From contig CATKHK010000140.1 in NCBI GenBank assembly GCA_949751835.1, positions 1-63,992 of the forward strand: a DNA stretch of 63,992 nt, given 5' to 3'. Below, in pieces: positions 29,516-41,600 of the stretch. Made by a program: the position numbers and the translations under genes. The notes under the pieces were generated by a model that saw only the letters and a program-made list of their open reading frames with translations, was not told the DNA's origin and made no database searches. How positions within the stretch are numbered: the first letter of the stretch is position 1; each line of letters starts with the position of its first letter. The stretch is from Blepharisma japonicum (taxonomy: Eukaryota; Ciliophora; Heterotrichea; Heterotrichida; Blepharismidae).

Positions 29516-30361
29516 ATGTCATGGAATAGTGCTTTAGAACGCGCAAGCGAGCACTGGGACTCAGGCTTTCCCAGCCTCGACTTTTCTATACCTTCAGATA
29601 TAGAAGAATTCAACTTGCCAAATGAAACAATAGCCTGCAATTTTCAGCTTAACCCTTTAGCCCTGTCTCCAGAGCCTGTATATAATGAGGTGCGTGACGT
29701 CGAGCTGTCAACCCAGTGCTCTCAGTCCAGAAGAGGCAAAACTGTCTGGAGTCCCGAAGAGGACGAACTTCTCAGCCAACTGACCAAAAAGTACAAAAAG
29801 CGGTGGGATATAATCAGCAATTTCTTCCCTGATAAAAATGCCCAGACGGTCCAACGAAGGTGGGCCAATAAGCATGATCCCAACGTAATAAAGACAAGAT
29901 GGACGGCAGAAGAAGACGAACTTATATTAAAACTATATAAAAACTATGGAGGAAACTGGAAAAAGATAACTGCTTGTTTAAAGGGAAGACCAGCAGACGC
30001 AGTAAAAAACAGATTTTACGGGACAATAAAGAAAAGGATAATAAAAAAAAAGGAAGATTCGAGTACCAAAACTCCAAGCAATATACCGGCTGATAAAATA
30101 GAGTCTGTGAGTGATAAAATTTGGAAGGAAGAACAGATTATTGACAGCTTTCTTACAGAGCCAGATAAAGTTAAAAACAAGCCTGCAGAAAGTGAGCTAT
30201 CATTAGAAAAGCTTATGGTGGCTGCTAAGGAGGCCAGTTCGCTTTCAGAAGAAGAAAAGCGACAAAAAATTCAGGAACTGTATGAAAAGATGATGGCTCT
30301 TCAGGAGCATCTGAAACATACCAAAGATCAGATCAAGAGCTTAGAGTTCAAGAAGCTATAG
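29516..30361 (+). CDS. R2R3-type Myb DNA-binding protein
   Basis: 281 residues. Two adjacent SANT/Myb repeats at about 77-175: WSPEEDELLSQLTKKYKKRW, then RWTAEEDELILKLYKNYGGNW with recognition helix AVKNRFYGTIKKR. The Trp spacing is typical. The C-terminus has a short coiled coil (KIQELYEKMMALQEHLKHT), possibly for dimerisation. Likely a sequence-specific transcription factor in the nucleus; target unknown. Confidence 0.9.
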   Translation: MSWNSALERASEHWDSGFPSLDFSIPSDIEEFNLPNETIACNFQLNPLALSPEPVYNEVRDVELSTQCSQSRRGKTVWSPEEDELLSQLTKKYKKRWDIISNFFPDKNAQTVQRRWANKHDPNVIKTRWTAEEDELILKLYKNYGGNWKKITACLKGRPADAVKNRFYGTIKKRIIKKKEDSSTKTPSNIPADKIESVSDKIWKEEQIIDSFLTEPDKVKNKPAESELSLEKLMVAAKEASSLSEEEKRQKIQELYEKMMALQEHLKHTKDQIKSLEFKKL

Positions 30362-31251
30362 TCGGTATGGAATTATTCTTAACTAAATATAATTTTGAAT
30401 GAAAATATGTCAGAAAATGTAATTATATGATTTCAAGGCATAAAAGTTGAAGAGAATATGAGGCATGAATAATCATTATGAGGTTAAAATTATTTTATTT
30501 AAACTAAATTTCACTATTTCTTTTTTCCGAGTATAAATCTCTACATTTTCTCATAAATAATTATAATTATACATAAAATATACTTTATAATTATAATTTG
30601 ATCTTTCTTTGAAAAATGATTTAATTTTTCATCATGTTAATTAGTTATTTAATTCATTTTATTATTCAAATTCATTAAAAAAAAGTTTGATATTTTTATT
30701 TGGTTTTCTAAATTTTACTCATTTCTAATGAGCATATTTCTAGGGATTTAAAAATTATGTAAATTTTGTTTTCATATCACTCTTCTCTAAAATTAAAATC
30801 TCAGCTCATTAATTCTATAAAGAAGAACTCTAAAATAGGCAAGCCAGCAAATTGATAAGCCAAATCTCAACATTGTATGAAATATATTAGCTGAAGATGT
30901 TTATAAACTAAAACTATTTGACTAGTCCAACTATTTTTATTTGTCAAAAATAATAATAAAATTACTTACCTTTATTTCAATTATTTTCCAATACAATTTC
31001 ATTTAAGAACTCAAAAAATATCAATTTATACATAAATCATTTGTCCTATTTCTCAGTCCAACCTTATCCCTACACTTTTTATTCATTTTTCTAGATTTCC
31101 TATTAACGCCATTTCAATAAATTCTCTATCATTCCTAAACTTCTCCAGCTCCTTCTAAGTTTTCCACAATCTTTTATATCAAAGCATTATGCTCCAATAA
31201 TTACCTAGCCATTAAAAGTTCTTCACCATTAGCCTATAATAAATTCGTGGC
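30362..31251. other. long intergenic region upstream of IDH
   Basis: 890 bp, unusually long for this compact genome. No open frame, tRNA-like element or repeat found. The last ~200 bases before the IDH start are pyrimidine-rich and less AT-extreme, possibly promoter and leader. Confidence 0.5.
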
Positions 31252-32496
31252 ATGGCAACCCAAAAGATCAGAGTAGCAAACCCAGTAGCAGAACTTGATG
31301 GAGACGAAATGACTAGGATCATTTGGACTCTTATCAAGGAAAAGCTTATCCTCCCTTACCTCGATGTTCCAATCCAATACTTTGACCTTTCAATCCAGAA
31401 CCGTGACGCCACCAATGATCAAGTCACTTTGGACTCAGCCAGAGCCATCCTCGACTGCAAAGTCGGGATTAAGTGTGCCACGATCACCCCAGACGAGGCC
31501 AGAGTTGAAGAGTTCGGCCTCAAGAAGATGTGGAAATCTCCAAATGGAACAATCAGAAACGAACTCAGAGGAACCGTCTTCAGAGAGCCAATTATCTGCA
31601 ACAACGTCCCAAGACTTGTCCCAGGCTGGACCAAGCCAATCATCATCGGAAGACACGCCCACGCTGACCAATACAGAGCTACAGACTTCGTAGTCGACAG
31701 GCCTGGAAAATTCGAAGTTGTCTATACCCCAACTGACGGATCTGAAGGCCAAAGGTACGAAGTTTTTGACTTCAAAGGTGCAGGAGTCGGCCTTGCCATG
31801 TACAACACTGACGAGTCCATTGAAGAATTCGCAAGATCTTCCTTTGAATATGCCTTAGACAGAGGATATCCTTTATTCTTGTCAACTAAAAACACCATCC
31901 TTAAGAGATACGATGGAAGATTCAAAGACATTTTCCAAGCAATCTATGACAGAGAGTACAAGGAAAAATTCCAAGAGAAAGGCCTTTATTACGAGCACAG
32001 ACTTATTGACGATATGGTCGCCCAAGCTATTAAGAGCAACGGAGGCTTCGTTTGGGCCTGCAAAAACTACGATGGTGATGTACAAAGTGACATCGTCGCC
32101 CAAGGATATGGCTCATTAGGACTTATGACCAGCGTCTTGGTTTCCCCATCAGGCGCTATTGAAGCTGAAGCAGCCCACGGGACTGTCACAAGACACTACA
32201 GACAGTGGCAGAAAGGAGAAGAGACCTCTACCAACCCAGTAGCATCCATTTTTGCATGGACTCGTGGACTCTTATACAGAGCCAAGCTTGACGGAAATGA
32301 AGAGCTTAGACGTTTCTGCGAGATTTTGGAAGCAGCTACAGTCAAGACCATTGAACTCGGGTTCATGACCAAGGATCTTGCCTTATGCATCCACGGCAGC
32401 CAAATGAGAAGAGAACACTGGCTTAACACTGAAGAGTACTTCAACAAATTAGCTGAAATCTTGGCCGCTGACCTCGCCGCCCCAGCATCTAGTTAA
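31252..32496 (+). CDS. NADP-dependent isocitrate dehydrogenase
   Basis: 414 residues, the length of eukaryotic cytosolic IDH1. Motifs: [13 protein letters not shown] at the N-terminus, substrate loop [33 protein letters not shown], metal-binding aspartates in the [14 protein letters not shown] region, and the NADP-binding [13 protein letters not shown]. It oxidises isocitrate to 2-oxoglutarate producing NADPH. No presequence: an in-frame TAA precedes the ATG by 12 bases, so a cytosolic (or peroxisomal) form is expected; the C-terminal PASS is not a clear PTS1. Codon use is much more GC-rich at third positions than in neighbours, suggesting high expression. Confidence 0.96.
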   Translation: MATQKIRVANPVAELDGDEMTRIIWTLIKEKLILPYLDVPIQYFDLSIQNRDATNDQVTLDSARAILDCKVGIKCATITPDEARVEEFGLKKMWKSPNGTIRNELRGTVFREPIICNNVPRLVPGWTKPIIIGRHAHADQYRATDFVVDRPGKFEVVYTPTDGSEGQRYEVFDFKGAGVGLAMYNTDESIEEFARSSFEYALDRGYPLFLSTKNTILKRYDGRFKDIFQAIYDREYKEKFQEKGLYYEHRLIDDMVAQAIKSNGGFVWACKNYDGDVQSDIVAQGYGSLGLMTSVLVSPSGAIEAEAAHGTVTRHYRQWQKGEETSTNPVASIFAWTRGLLYRAKLDGNEELRRFCEILEAATVKTIELGFMTKDLALCIHGSQMRREHWLNTEEYFNKLAEILAADLAAPASS

Positions 32497-32549
32497 GTTA
32501 AATTTCTTTAAAAATAGGTATTTAAGATGGAGAAAGAGTGGGATTCTAA

Positions 32550-32622
32550 GCCCGTCTAGCTCAGTCGGTAGAGCGCCAGCCTTTTAAGCTGGTGGTCGGG
32601 GGTTCGAGCCCCCCGGTGGGCG
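32550..32622 (+). tRNA. tRNA-Lys (anticodon UUU)
   Basis: 73 nt without intron. Acceptor GCCCGUC pairs with GGUGGGC, D arm GCUC..GAGC, anticodon stem CCAGC/GCUGG with loop CUUUUAA (UUU at 32583-32585), T arm GGGGGUUCGAGCCCCC, discriminator G. Internal A and B boxes are intact. A short T run (tattttt) follows. Confidence 0.97.
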
Positions 32623-32630
32623 TATTTTTG
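32623..32630 (+). terminator. Pol III T-run terminator
   Basis: tattttt directly after the tRNA-Lys(UUU) 3' end. Confidence 0.65.
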
Positions 32631-32681
32631 TATGAGATAGGAGAAGTGAAGTATTAATTGAGATGCAGAGAAGAAGTGACA

Positions 32682-32754
32682 GCCCGTTTAGCTCAGTCGG
32701 TAGAGCGCCAGCCTCTTAAGCTGGTGGTCGGGGGTTCGAGCCCCCCAGTGGGCG
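32682..32754 (+). tRNA. tRNA-Lys (anticodon CUU)
   Basis: 73 nt without intron, almost identical to the tRNA at 32550. Loop CUCUUAA gives anticodon CUU at 32715-32717. Acceptor GCCCGUU pairs with AGUGGGC. Immediately followed by TTTTT. Confidence 0.97.
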
Positions 32755-32759
32755 TTTTT
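32755..32759 (+). terminator. Pol III T-run terminator
   Basis: Five T immediately after the tRNA-Lys(CUU) discriminator base. Confidence 0.7.
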
Positions 32760-32957
32760 GATTTTTTGTTGTTTTTGTGTAAGAATAGTTGATTTTTATT
32801 TGAATTTGACTATAATGATTGATTTTTGTCTAAAATTTAAAATATTGCTTTCATTTTAGCTATAAAAAATAATAGAAATACCTTATTTTTTTATACTTAT
32901 TTTCTCTATTTTCGATATAAAAATTATTTATTTGGTTAAATTTTGTATTATCTGCAA

Positions 32958-33938
32958 TTAAAGATCAAAATATATTTTTCTTCCCAAAGTCTCATAAGGC
33001 TCCCAAACTGTAAATGAGTTTATTCGATCCAGCATTGGGATTATAAAAGCTAGCTCTAAACCTTTCCAATCCAGCGGATACTTTCTTCTAGGATTGTTTT
33101 TTCCACTTTTTCATATCTCTTCTTTTATCGTGTCATATAATTTTTCATACCCTTCATTTACCCTTCTCATTAAGTCGCTCTGCGTTTCTTCCAAATAATA
33201 ATACTTGCAGAATTCTTGTGTATTCTGTGACTCCACAGCCCAATCAGGTATCCCAGCTACAAAAATCTCATAAGCAGGGAGTTTTGTCCTCACAACTCCA
33301 TGGAGTTTTTGCTTGATTTTTTCAAATAGCTCTTTCAGATCACTGGTGCAAAACATCTCTTCCAGCTTCATTCCGAACAGCAAATCTTGTATATTATTTT
33401 CTATATAAACCATTAATTGGCTGGCTTGCTTGATTTCTGAATTCATTCTTTCGAAATTCTCTATTATATCGTCGACTTGTTCTTTGTCGAATTCTTTTCT
33501 TGCAACTAAGTGGGTTGAAATCAAGAAGCTTAGCTTGTAGATTTCTGAGGAATAAATATTTGCTAATAGCTGAGTCATGACTATTTAGAAAGCACCTTTT
33601 AGATTTAATTGGCTTCAGAGTTCTCTTTTTTCACTAGAAGTCAAATTTTTATTTGTTCTGAGTTCTAAACGAATTTGTTGGATTTCTGGGAGAGTTCGCT
33701 TTGTTCAGGTTGTAAAAGTCCTGGAGAGTTTGGAGTAAAAGACTTCTTTTCTGAATTAAGATTACTCTCTATTTGTATCAAGGACATTCATAGATCCAGA
33801 AAGGACTTTTCTTGCATTTCATAGCATTCTTATGTGGTATCTGTATTTCCATATGGCCAACAAAAAGGCTGTGGTGGAAATTCCCATGAGACCGAGGAAA
33901 ATGCTTGTTTTTGGGTAAGTCTTAAGAAGTTTTAGCAT
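32958..33938 (-). CDS. PEX3: peroxin-3-like peroxisome biogenesis protein
   Basis: Starts at ATG 33938 and has two 15-nt introns (33751-33765, 33581-33595); splicing them and reading TGA as Trp gives 316 residues in one frame. The N-terminus (KTSIFLGLMGISTTAFLLA) matches the PEX3 membrane anchor preceded by a basic stretch. Then LPEIQQIRLELR, SSEKRELWSQLNLK and the LSFLISTHLV region follow the order seen in PEX3 (LP..., E.W..LK..., LLRVQLN). Near the C-terminus LELAFIIPMLDRINSF resembles PEX3's PLAKIIPIVNGQ. PEX3 docks PEX19 and inserts peroxisomal membrane proteins. Shorter than human PEX3 (373). Assignment rests on pattern, not a search. Confidence 0.7.
33581..33595 (-). other. 15-nt spliceosomal intron
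   Basis: GTGCTTTCTAAATAG on the coding strand, containing an in-frame TAA. Excision joins SQLNLK to VMTQLLAN. Confidence 0.85.
33751..33765 (-). other. 15-nt spliceosomal intron
   Basis: GTAATCTTAATTCAG on the coding strand; the start overlaps an in-frame TAA. Excision restores the frame into LPEIQQIRL. Confidence 0.83.
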
Positions 33939-35427
33939 ATTAATGTGCAAAAATAATGCTGATTTTATAAATTTTAAAATCATAAAGTTTTTAAAGTTAT
34001 ATGTTATTTTATAAGTAATCTTATAAAAATTCTTAAAATATTTATATTTGTATTTCTTATTTGAATATCTTTACATCTAAATTAAAGATCTGTGATTATA
34101 AAATTAATTAAGATCTTTTAGCGTAATATTGTTATATGGATATTAGATCTCGATATAAAAACTCATAAAAAGTATGCTTTTTGCTTTTAAAATAGGCACT
34201 TATTAGACTCGCTTATTTTTAATTATCAAATGCAATTAAGAAAATAAGTTAATACAATTAGCAAGAAAAAACTAGCTTTTTCTGTTTAATTTATATTTAA
34301 GCATCCATAAATTTTTGTATCTTGAAACCTGAAAAACTCAATAAATAGGGTTTGTTTCTCCAACTATAAGGCAAAAAAATGGGTTTTGCATGACTTTAGC
34401 CCTTTATAATTTTTATAAAAAGTCTTCTATTGAAGAAAGTCATATTAAAAATCCTTATATTAGTCCAAAATATTTACGGATTTTCTAATCAATTCCAAGT
34501 ATTCTCATGCTTTTGATTCTCAAAATTTTCATTCATTTATCAAGAATTTATGGACTTTAGATAGATTAGGTGTTATTATTAATCAAGTCAGTCGCGTTTT
34601 AAATCTAGTAATTCACAATCAAATTTATTTCTGCAGTATAAAAGCCTTAAAAATTTATAAAATAGGTTTCAATACAACTCAAAAAATAGTAAAAATTCAA
34701 AATTATATAAAGAATGAAAAAAGGATAAATCAACTATTTTCCTGTATTTCGCTTAATTATAGCGTTAAAAATCAAGAATCTTGCTCTATAAAGCTTATAA
34801 GAGAGAATACTAATGGAGAATAAATAGACGACCAGTTTGCTATTTTTCTTGATCTAAATTAATAGGATAAATGAATTTATCATAAAAAACATTTATTCAC
34901 CATGATATAACCATAGGGAAGAAAATCAACGGGTATGGCTCCATTTTTCTATGGAGAAATTGAAATCAGCATTGATTCTTTAAAATGCTTTGGATACTCT
35001 GTATTATTTCTATATTCCTTTCAAAAGTCAGTGGCTAATTTCATATCATTTTATCCAAAAAATAAAAATTTAAATTTTCATTCATTATTTAAAAAATCAA
35101 CAAAATCCTCCACAAATAATCAAAAGGACTATCCCTTAAAACTATGAGTCTAAATTAATCTAATCCCAGATATACAAGAAGTGTATCTGAAGCTCCTCGC
35201 TTTAAATTTCAAAATTAATTTCATATTTAAAATCTGGCTACTTTCTATTCATTTCTGTCAACTTTCCAAATTTATCCAGCAGTTTCCCCACCAATTGGCT
35301 TATTTAACCTTCCTCCTAGCCTTCATTTAAATTTCAAACCACTCTTTATCGCTTCATTTTCTTTCTTAAAAGATTTAATAAAATCCATTTTCTTCAACAG
35401 CTCAAAGGCGACATTTATTATAATTCC
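33939..35427. other. long AT-rich intergenic region
   Basis: About 1.5 kb between divergent genes, the longest gene-poor stretch outside the decayed regions. Short frames occur (one of 70 codons at 34935) but none has a recognisable motif or protein-like composition. No repeat or RNA seen. Confidence 0.5.
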
Positions 35428-36813
35428 ATGTTGGACTTAATCACTCCTATCGCACTCTTAGCCGCATGCACTGTAACATGAATATACTACAGCTGGGTCG
35501 AATTACTCATTCTACTAGTTGTCTCTTACATCGTCCTCTGTAAAGTACCCCAGCTTTTTGGTTTAACTGTCCCTAATGCTGGAGATGCAATTTGGATTCC
35601 TGACCTTCCAACAAACAAACTCCACATCCAAGGCTGCCTCGTCACAGAAAGAATGAGCAAAGACGAATTCATCGAAATGATGTCAACCCGTGGCTTCGTG
35701 AATGTCGACAAGTTCAGATACCGACATGTATGGATCATGGGCAAAGTTTATTGGAAAAAAGAGACTAATTTCTCAATTCATAACCACCTGAAGTACTACA
35801 CAGAACAAGTCAAAACCCAAGACGAACTTTATAAGATTTTTGAGGAAAACCTCACCAAGGACTTCCCTAAAGAATTGTCGCCATGGCAAGTTTTATTTGT
35901 TCAGGAGTTCAGGGAAGACAAAAGCGCCATCATTCTCAAGTCACATCACTCTCTCAGCGACGGCCTTGCCCTTGTGTCACTGCTTCTAAATTTGGCTGAC
36001 CCAAGACCTGTCACGAACACATTTATCAATTTTTCAAGAGGAAACACCCTCAAGCAGTTCTTTTTCTACGCGAAGTCAATCATTATGTCTCCACTGATCT
36101 GCTACAAGGTGTTCTCCAAAAAAGAGCCTAACACCCCAATTTACGGAAGGCCACTTACAGGCAAAAAGTCTTTTGCATGTACTGACCCTCTGCCTCTGCC
36201 TTTCATTAAGAAATTCTGCGAAAAAGAAAAAATTTCAATAAATACTTTTATTTTGACCATTGTGTCCGCAGCCATACAAAAGTACTTTGAAGACTGCAAA
36301 GAGCACCACGAGTCCATAAGGGCGTGCCTTCCTTTCAGCATGAGGCCTCTGCCCAGAGACGGGAGCATTTTGCCAGCGAAAAACAACGTTTCGCTCTTGC
36401 TTTTCCGGTTCCCAACCGACATTAAGCCTGAAGTGAATAAGTACCAGCTAGTTAATAATCTCTGTGGAGAGCTAAAGAACTCAGTGGAGCCTTTCGCAAA
36501 TAATTTAAGTGCGAGGTTCTTTGGCGCTTTCCTGCCAATGTCACTTGTAAGTCATGTTGTGCACTCATTTGGAGATCGAACTAGTTTCAATTTCTCAAAT
36601 GTCCCAGGACCTACGATGGCGCTGTACGCAATGGAAAAGAAAATCCACGAGATGTTCTTTTCAGCTCCATGCGCTGGAAAGACCGGACTGTCTCTCAACT
36701 GTTTTTCATATAATAATACAATTGTGTTCGGCTGCACTGCTGATAGAGGAGTCATACCAGAAGCAAGAGTTTTGCTGAATTATATGCAAGAAGAAGTGTC
36801 TAAACTTAGCTAA
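35428..36813 (+). CDS. wax ester synthase/diacylglycerol acyltransferase (WS/DGAT) family
   Basis: Start at ATG 35428; TGA at 35479 (TVTW IYYS) is Trp. 461 residues. Two N-terminal hydrophobic segments (about 5-40) are followed by the acyltransferase domain with the catalytic HHSLSDGLA (HHxxxDG) near residue 180. Downstream the FSNVPGP block matches the conserved N-x-P-G-P region of the family. Expected reaction: acyl-CoA-dependent esterification of a long-chain alcohol or diacylglycerol at the ER, making storage wax esters or triacylglycerol. Codon use is relatively GC-rich like IDH. Substrate cannot be decided from sequence. Confidence 0.88.
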
Positions 36814-37223
36814 ATTTTAATATTAATATGGATTCTTTATAAAATTAGAGAAAGGTTTCTGTTTATAGGGAAAAAAGTGCAATTGTCAGAGATGATTATT
36901 GGAATTTTGTTTCTTTTGGCAGTTTTTATATTAATGAGTAATCACGAAAAGATAACTTGGCAAATTTCAGAAATACCTAAAGGTTTTAAGAGATTCTGTC
37001 ATTAATTTATGTGATATCCAAAATTTAATTTTCTATAGAAGTATTTTAAGAAATTAATAGAATTTTATTAATTTTTTTGGGTGTAATTATTTTGTAAAGC
37101 TGAGCTGCCTAGCATTATGATGATTGCAAATATTTTTCCATTCTAAGTATAATAAATACTCTAGACAATGTTTTAAGATTCTGGTCTCTTCTACTTTGCT
37201 GATTTGTGAATCAATAATTTGAA
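36814..37223. other. intergenic, nothing recognised
   Basis: 410 bp of AT-rich sequence without a supported gene. Confidence 0.5.
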
Positions 37224-38402
37224 ATGGTCGATCAAGATATTTACACAACTCTTTCTATTTTCACAGCATTTACGATTGGAGGTAGTATTATGGGGCTTCC
37301 AGACGCAGTCTATAGTTCAGGCTGGTTGTTATCAATGTTCATATTCTTCTTGATAACTCTAACCTACTGAGAAATCTACGAAGTATTAATCCGCAGTATG
37401 CGACAAATGAACAACTTTACCTATGCAGCAGTTGTAAAGGAATTTTATGGAAACTGGGGATGAAAGAGCGTGGCTGTGACAATCTTATCTCATTGTTTGT
37501 TGCTAATATGCAACTATCACCTCCGCATAGTTCAGCTAGTAAAATTTGCTCTTGAGTGAATGGGAGCCATAAGATCAGAGAAATTTTCAGACTATCATAT
37601 ATATTGGCTGGAGTTTTTAATATTATCTTTCACATCTGGCCCATTATTTTTGTTTGGCGTGTATACAAAGCTTGAAAACTTGAAGAGTATTCCTATTTAT
37701 ATTATATGCATCTGGGGTTATTTTCTTATTGTAAGTATCACTGATATTTCGATAGGAAGTGCAGATAGAATTTATCCTCCGCTTGCAGCGAGCCCAAAAG
37801 TTATTTTAACAGCTTTAGAATCCCTTAATGCAATTCACTGTATTCCGATCATTTGCGCTAATGCGGCTATTCTCAAGAAGGCAAAAATAGGTATGAAAAT
37901 TAGCTTGGGGATTATTTTTGCCTTATTTTCTGCCGTATCTTTAATAGGGTCTAATTATCATACTGGACCTATCAAAGGACTGTCTTTAGTTCATTTTAGC
38001 ATTGATGATGACAACTTTCATAGGGAAATAAATTACCCAGTTCTTATCGGGATTTTCGGTGAAATAATTTCACTGAGTGTTTCAATTCTGTTGGTGTTGA
38101 CTCCAGCAAGAATATCACTAAAACAACTTATTGCAAATGATGTGATATACCCAAATGAAGACCCTCATCATATCCGTATTACATATATCCTATTATTCCT
38201 TACATATGCAATGTCATTTTTATTCATTCTTCATCAGCTATCTCTTCAGTATATGCGAGCCGTTGTCTATTTGATTTTATGCCTTTGCTACCCATTTTTT
38301 ATTTACATAATGCTGGATGTGCCTTTACTCAACAAAATTGCATTCGGGATCTGGATATGGGGAATAATTTCCGTTTGCATTTATGACATTACTATTTTGT
38401 AA
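37224..38402 (+). CDS. amino acid/auxin permease-type transporter
   Basis: Start at ATG 37224; three TGA codons (TLTYW EIY, GNWGW KSV, ALEW MGA) are Trp and join the two halves. 392 residues with about 10-11 hydrophobic helices. The first helix has the AAAP pattern FTIGGSIMGLPDAVYSSGW, the unwound TM1 motif (GG.I.GLP.A....G) of SLC36/SLC38 transporters. It probably moves amino acids with H+ or Na+ across the plasma membrane or a vacuole. The remaining helices are diverged. Confidence 0.8.
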
Positions 38403-38605
38403 AGGAATGAAGAAGTCTATAATAAATATAAAAATGATTTAAATGGTTTTTCTTATTTCTCTACACTAAGTTTTTGTCATATTTTTACCTTTGGTGTTGA
38501 AGATTTCATAAAGCCTGGCAGAATACTGGCTTATTTGGTGAATGTTTTCGAATTGAATTAAATGATTGCTCATTTTATTTTCAATTTTCCGTTAATTCAT
38601 ATAAA

Positions 38606-41600
38606 ATGTTTGAGTCTTCAAACCGTTCCCACTCCAACCCACCCATAAGAGATCGGGCTCCTCAGTCTCTTGCCCAAGACACGGTTTCTCTTAGAAAACA
38701 GCTTAACCAAAAAGAATACGAACTATATCAGCGAGAGCGAGCGACCCAGCTTCAAGACATCGAGAACTCCCAAACAGTGACTCAGTCCGGCGACCGCGCC
38801 CAGCTTATGAAGCGCATAAACGGCCTTCTCATAGAAGTAGACAAGCTTAACCAAGACAAGCAAGACCTTATGAATCAACTTCACAGCGAAAAACTCCACA
38901 ATGAAGAACTCCAGCGCAAGATGAAACACTCAGGAAAAGTCAAAAGCGTCGTTGACCGCAACATGCAAAGTGACCTGAAGTTCGAAAAAGAAGAAAATAA
39001 CCGCCTCCGCCACCTTCTCCATACAATTGAAATTGAGCGGGCAGAATTACGTTCAAAATTGAAAGATTTTGAAATTGCTGCCTCGTCCTTTGGGTATGAA
39101 AAGAATGAGTATATGATGAAACTCCAGCAGAATATTGACAAAATAGCGATTTTGGATGCAGATAATAGGATGCTGACTGAAAAAATCAATATTATGCAGG
39201 GGAAGATTTCAACAGTTGAGGATGAGTGCACTAAGCTGATGCGTGAGAGAGCAGAGATGAGAGAAACTATTTCAATTTTGGAAGGAGAAAAAGGAGAGCT
39301 GAATATAAGGATGCATGATGAAGCTGTAAGGATGGAAAATTACCAAATTTCAAAAAATAATGAGACTGAAAATATGAAATGGATTCATAAAAGACATTGT
39401 AGATTATTAGCAAGCAGAAATATCTGCAAAGAACTTGAAAGAGTTGTCGCAAGAAGGCTGAACTCAGCTCTAACTGAAATGAGCGACACCTTAAAATTCT
39501 GCCAAAACCAAGTATACGGTGTTGGAAAAGTCGTCGCAAACCTCGAAAAATGCAATACAAGAATGACAAAGCGGCTTTTTGACAGATGGAGAGGCAGCTT
39601 AGGCTGGGCAAACGTCCAAGCCATTAGACTAAACCTAGTAGAAAAACTCGGCAACAGAGGAGTTTTATCCAAATTCTTCGCTGACTGGCGAACGAATTTC
39701 TTATACCAGCAGCGCTGCAAGCAAAGGCATGGAATTGCCTTATCCCTAATTTATAAAGCATTCGGAAAAAGCAACGAGCACTCTATCAGGGCTAGATTCC
39801 TCCAATGGAAATATTTATTCACTTACAATAACCACAAAAATTTAAACTTTAACACCCTGGCTTTTAGGATTTTCAAAGGGAAAATAAAGCATGCCTTTGA
39901 AAAATGGACAAGATTTACTGATAAAATGAGATTTGAGCAGGCCAAAGAAGATTTGTCGACTGATTTCGCTGCTGTTATGCTGAAAGGAGCTTATTTTAGG
40001 GCGCTAAAAGACTTGGTCTTTCATAAAAAGTATTCAAGAAACCTTGAAGAATATCAGCAACAGCAAGCAGACAAGCTTTATCAGGTAAATATTCTTCATG
40101 AGATGCAGAGATATACACAAAATAGCAATTCGAAGAGATATGTAGTGAAAAAAATGATGAGGAGATGGACTAATAAGGATCTAGCTAAAGGATTCCATAC
40201 CTGGAAAAAAGAAATTAAGCAGAAAAAGACGTTAGATAGACTTTATAAGTATTTTGGGGTGCTAGATAATGCACATATGCACACGACAAAGCAAAAATTA
40301 TTTTATGCTTGGAAGTCATATAAACTTACACAAAAATTAAAAGCAGCAAGTGACGAACTCGCTGTAGAAAAGCCAAAAAGAATAGAACTAGAACAAAAGC
40401 TAAGCTTCACACACAATGAAAACCTGAGGAATAGTCAAATCAAAGTAGGACGAGTTTTAGCTAAAAGATTCAATGTGCAGGTTTCCAGCTATTTCTACCA
40501 GTGGAAACAAGTAGCAAGCACTTTTTATGGATCTCTCCCAAGGGTGAAGAAAATGCTGGTTTACCAATATATGGGCAAGCTAGGGAAATCCTTCAGACTT
40601 TGGAAGCGGCAAGTCATAAATGAAGATATTATTGCCTTGTGCAGAAAAAATGAGGACACAATGGCAGAAAACTCAGCTTTAGCTGAGCACATAAATAACT
40701 TAGAATACGCTTTACAGTCAGCCATAAACGAAAAAAATGAGCTTGTAAGCAAAAAGATGAGAAATGTAATTTTATCTATTAAAAATAGAGAAATTTCAGC
40801 AGCACTGAGGACTTGGGCAAGAAACGCACTTCACATTTCAAATGTGGAAAATGCTGGGCATAGGCTTGAAAAGAAATTACGAGAATTAATATTTTATCAA
40901 GCACTAGATGCAATTATGGCTAAGTCTATAGCTCATAAACAGCAAGAAGCTAGAGAAAAAAGGCTAGCTCATTATGTAATGATCCGCTGGAGAAATTGGC
41001 TAAATACCACTTTTGATGCTTGGAAAGACTATTCAAGGGTCTTGCAAGCTTTCCGCAGACAGCTTAAAAAATCACAGGCACGCGCTAATCAGCTGAATAC
41101 CCAATATGTCCTTTCTAAATGGAAAAATATTATAAAGGCTCAAAAACTGCAAGAAAATATAAACCTCCAGCAAAATCTCAAGAAAAATATCAGCAATTTG
41201 TCAAAAGCTCTTGAAAATAAAACCCAAGAGCACGAGCTGCAAGTAAGAGCTAATGAAAAACTCAGCAAAAATTTGAGGTCACAATGCAGGAGAAGGATTA
41301 TTATGGCATTTCTCCGCTGCAGCCAAGGGTCAAGAAGGATCTATTTCGACAGGTGGAGAGACAAAATTGCCTTAAAAGACAGTCAGATTCACCATTCTGA
41401 CAGGCTGCTTCGGCTTTGGAATAAAATAAAGTCCCGACAAGCCTGGCGAAACTGGCTCCAATATATCAAGAGAAAAATTATCCATTACAGTGAAGAAGAA
41501 ATCACCATCCACGTAGCTGAGAAAAAACAAATGAAAAGGGAGCACAAAGGTGTCAGAGCTGGATTCCAGCAGCAGCTAAAAGAAAGGGAAAACCTTATTA

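Noticed and set aside
31364-32447. Several 70-109 codon frames overlapping the IDH gene
   Set aside because: Alternative-frame shadows of a GC-richer coding region with no conserved motif.
34935-35147. 70-codon plus-strand frame
   Set aside because: AT-rich composition dominated by Phe, Ser and Lys in a gene-free region, with no motif or homology recognised.
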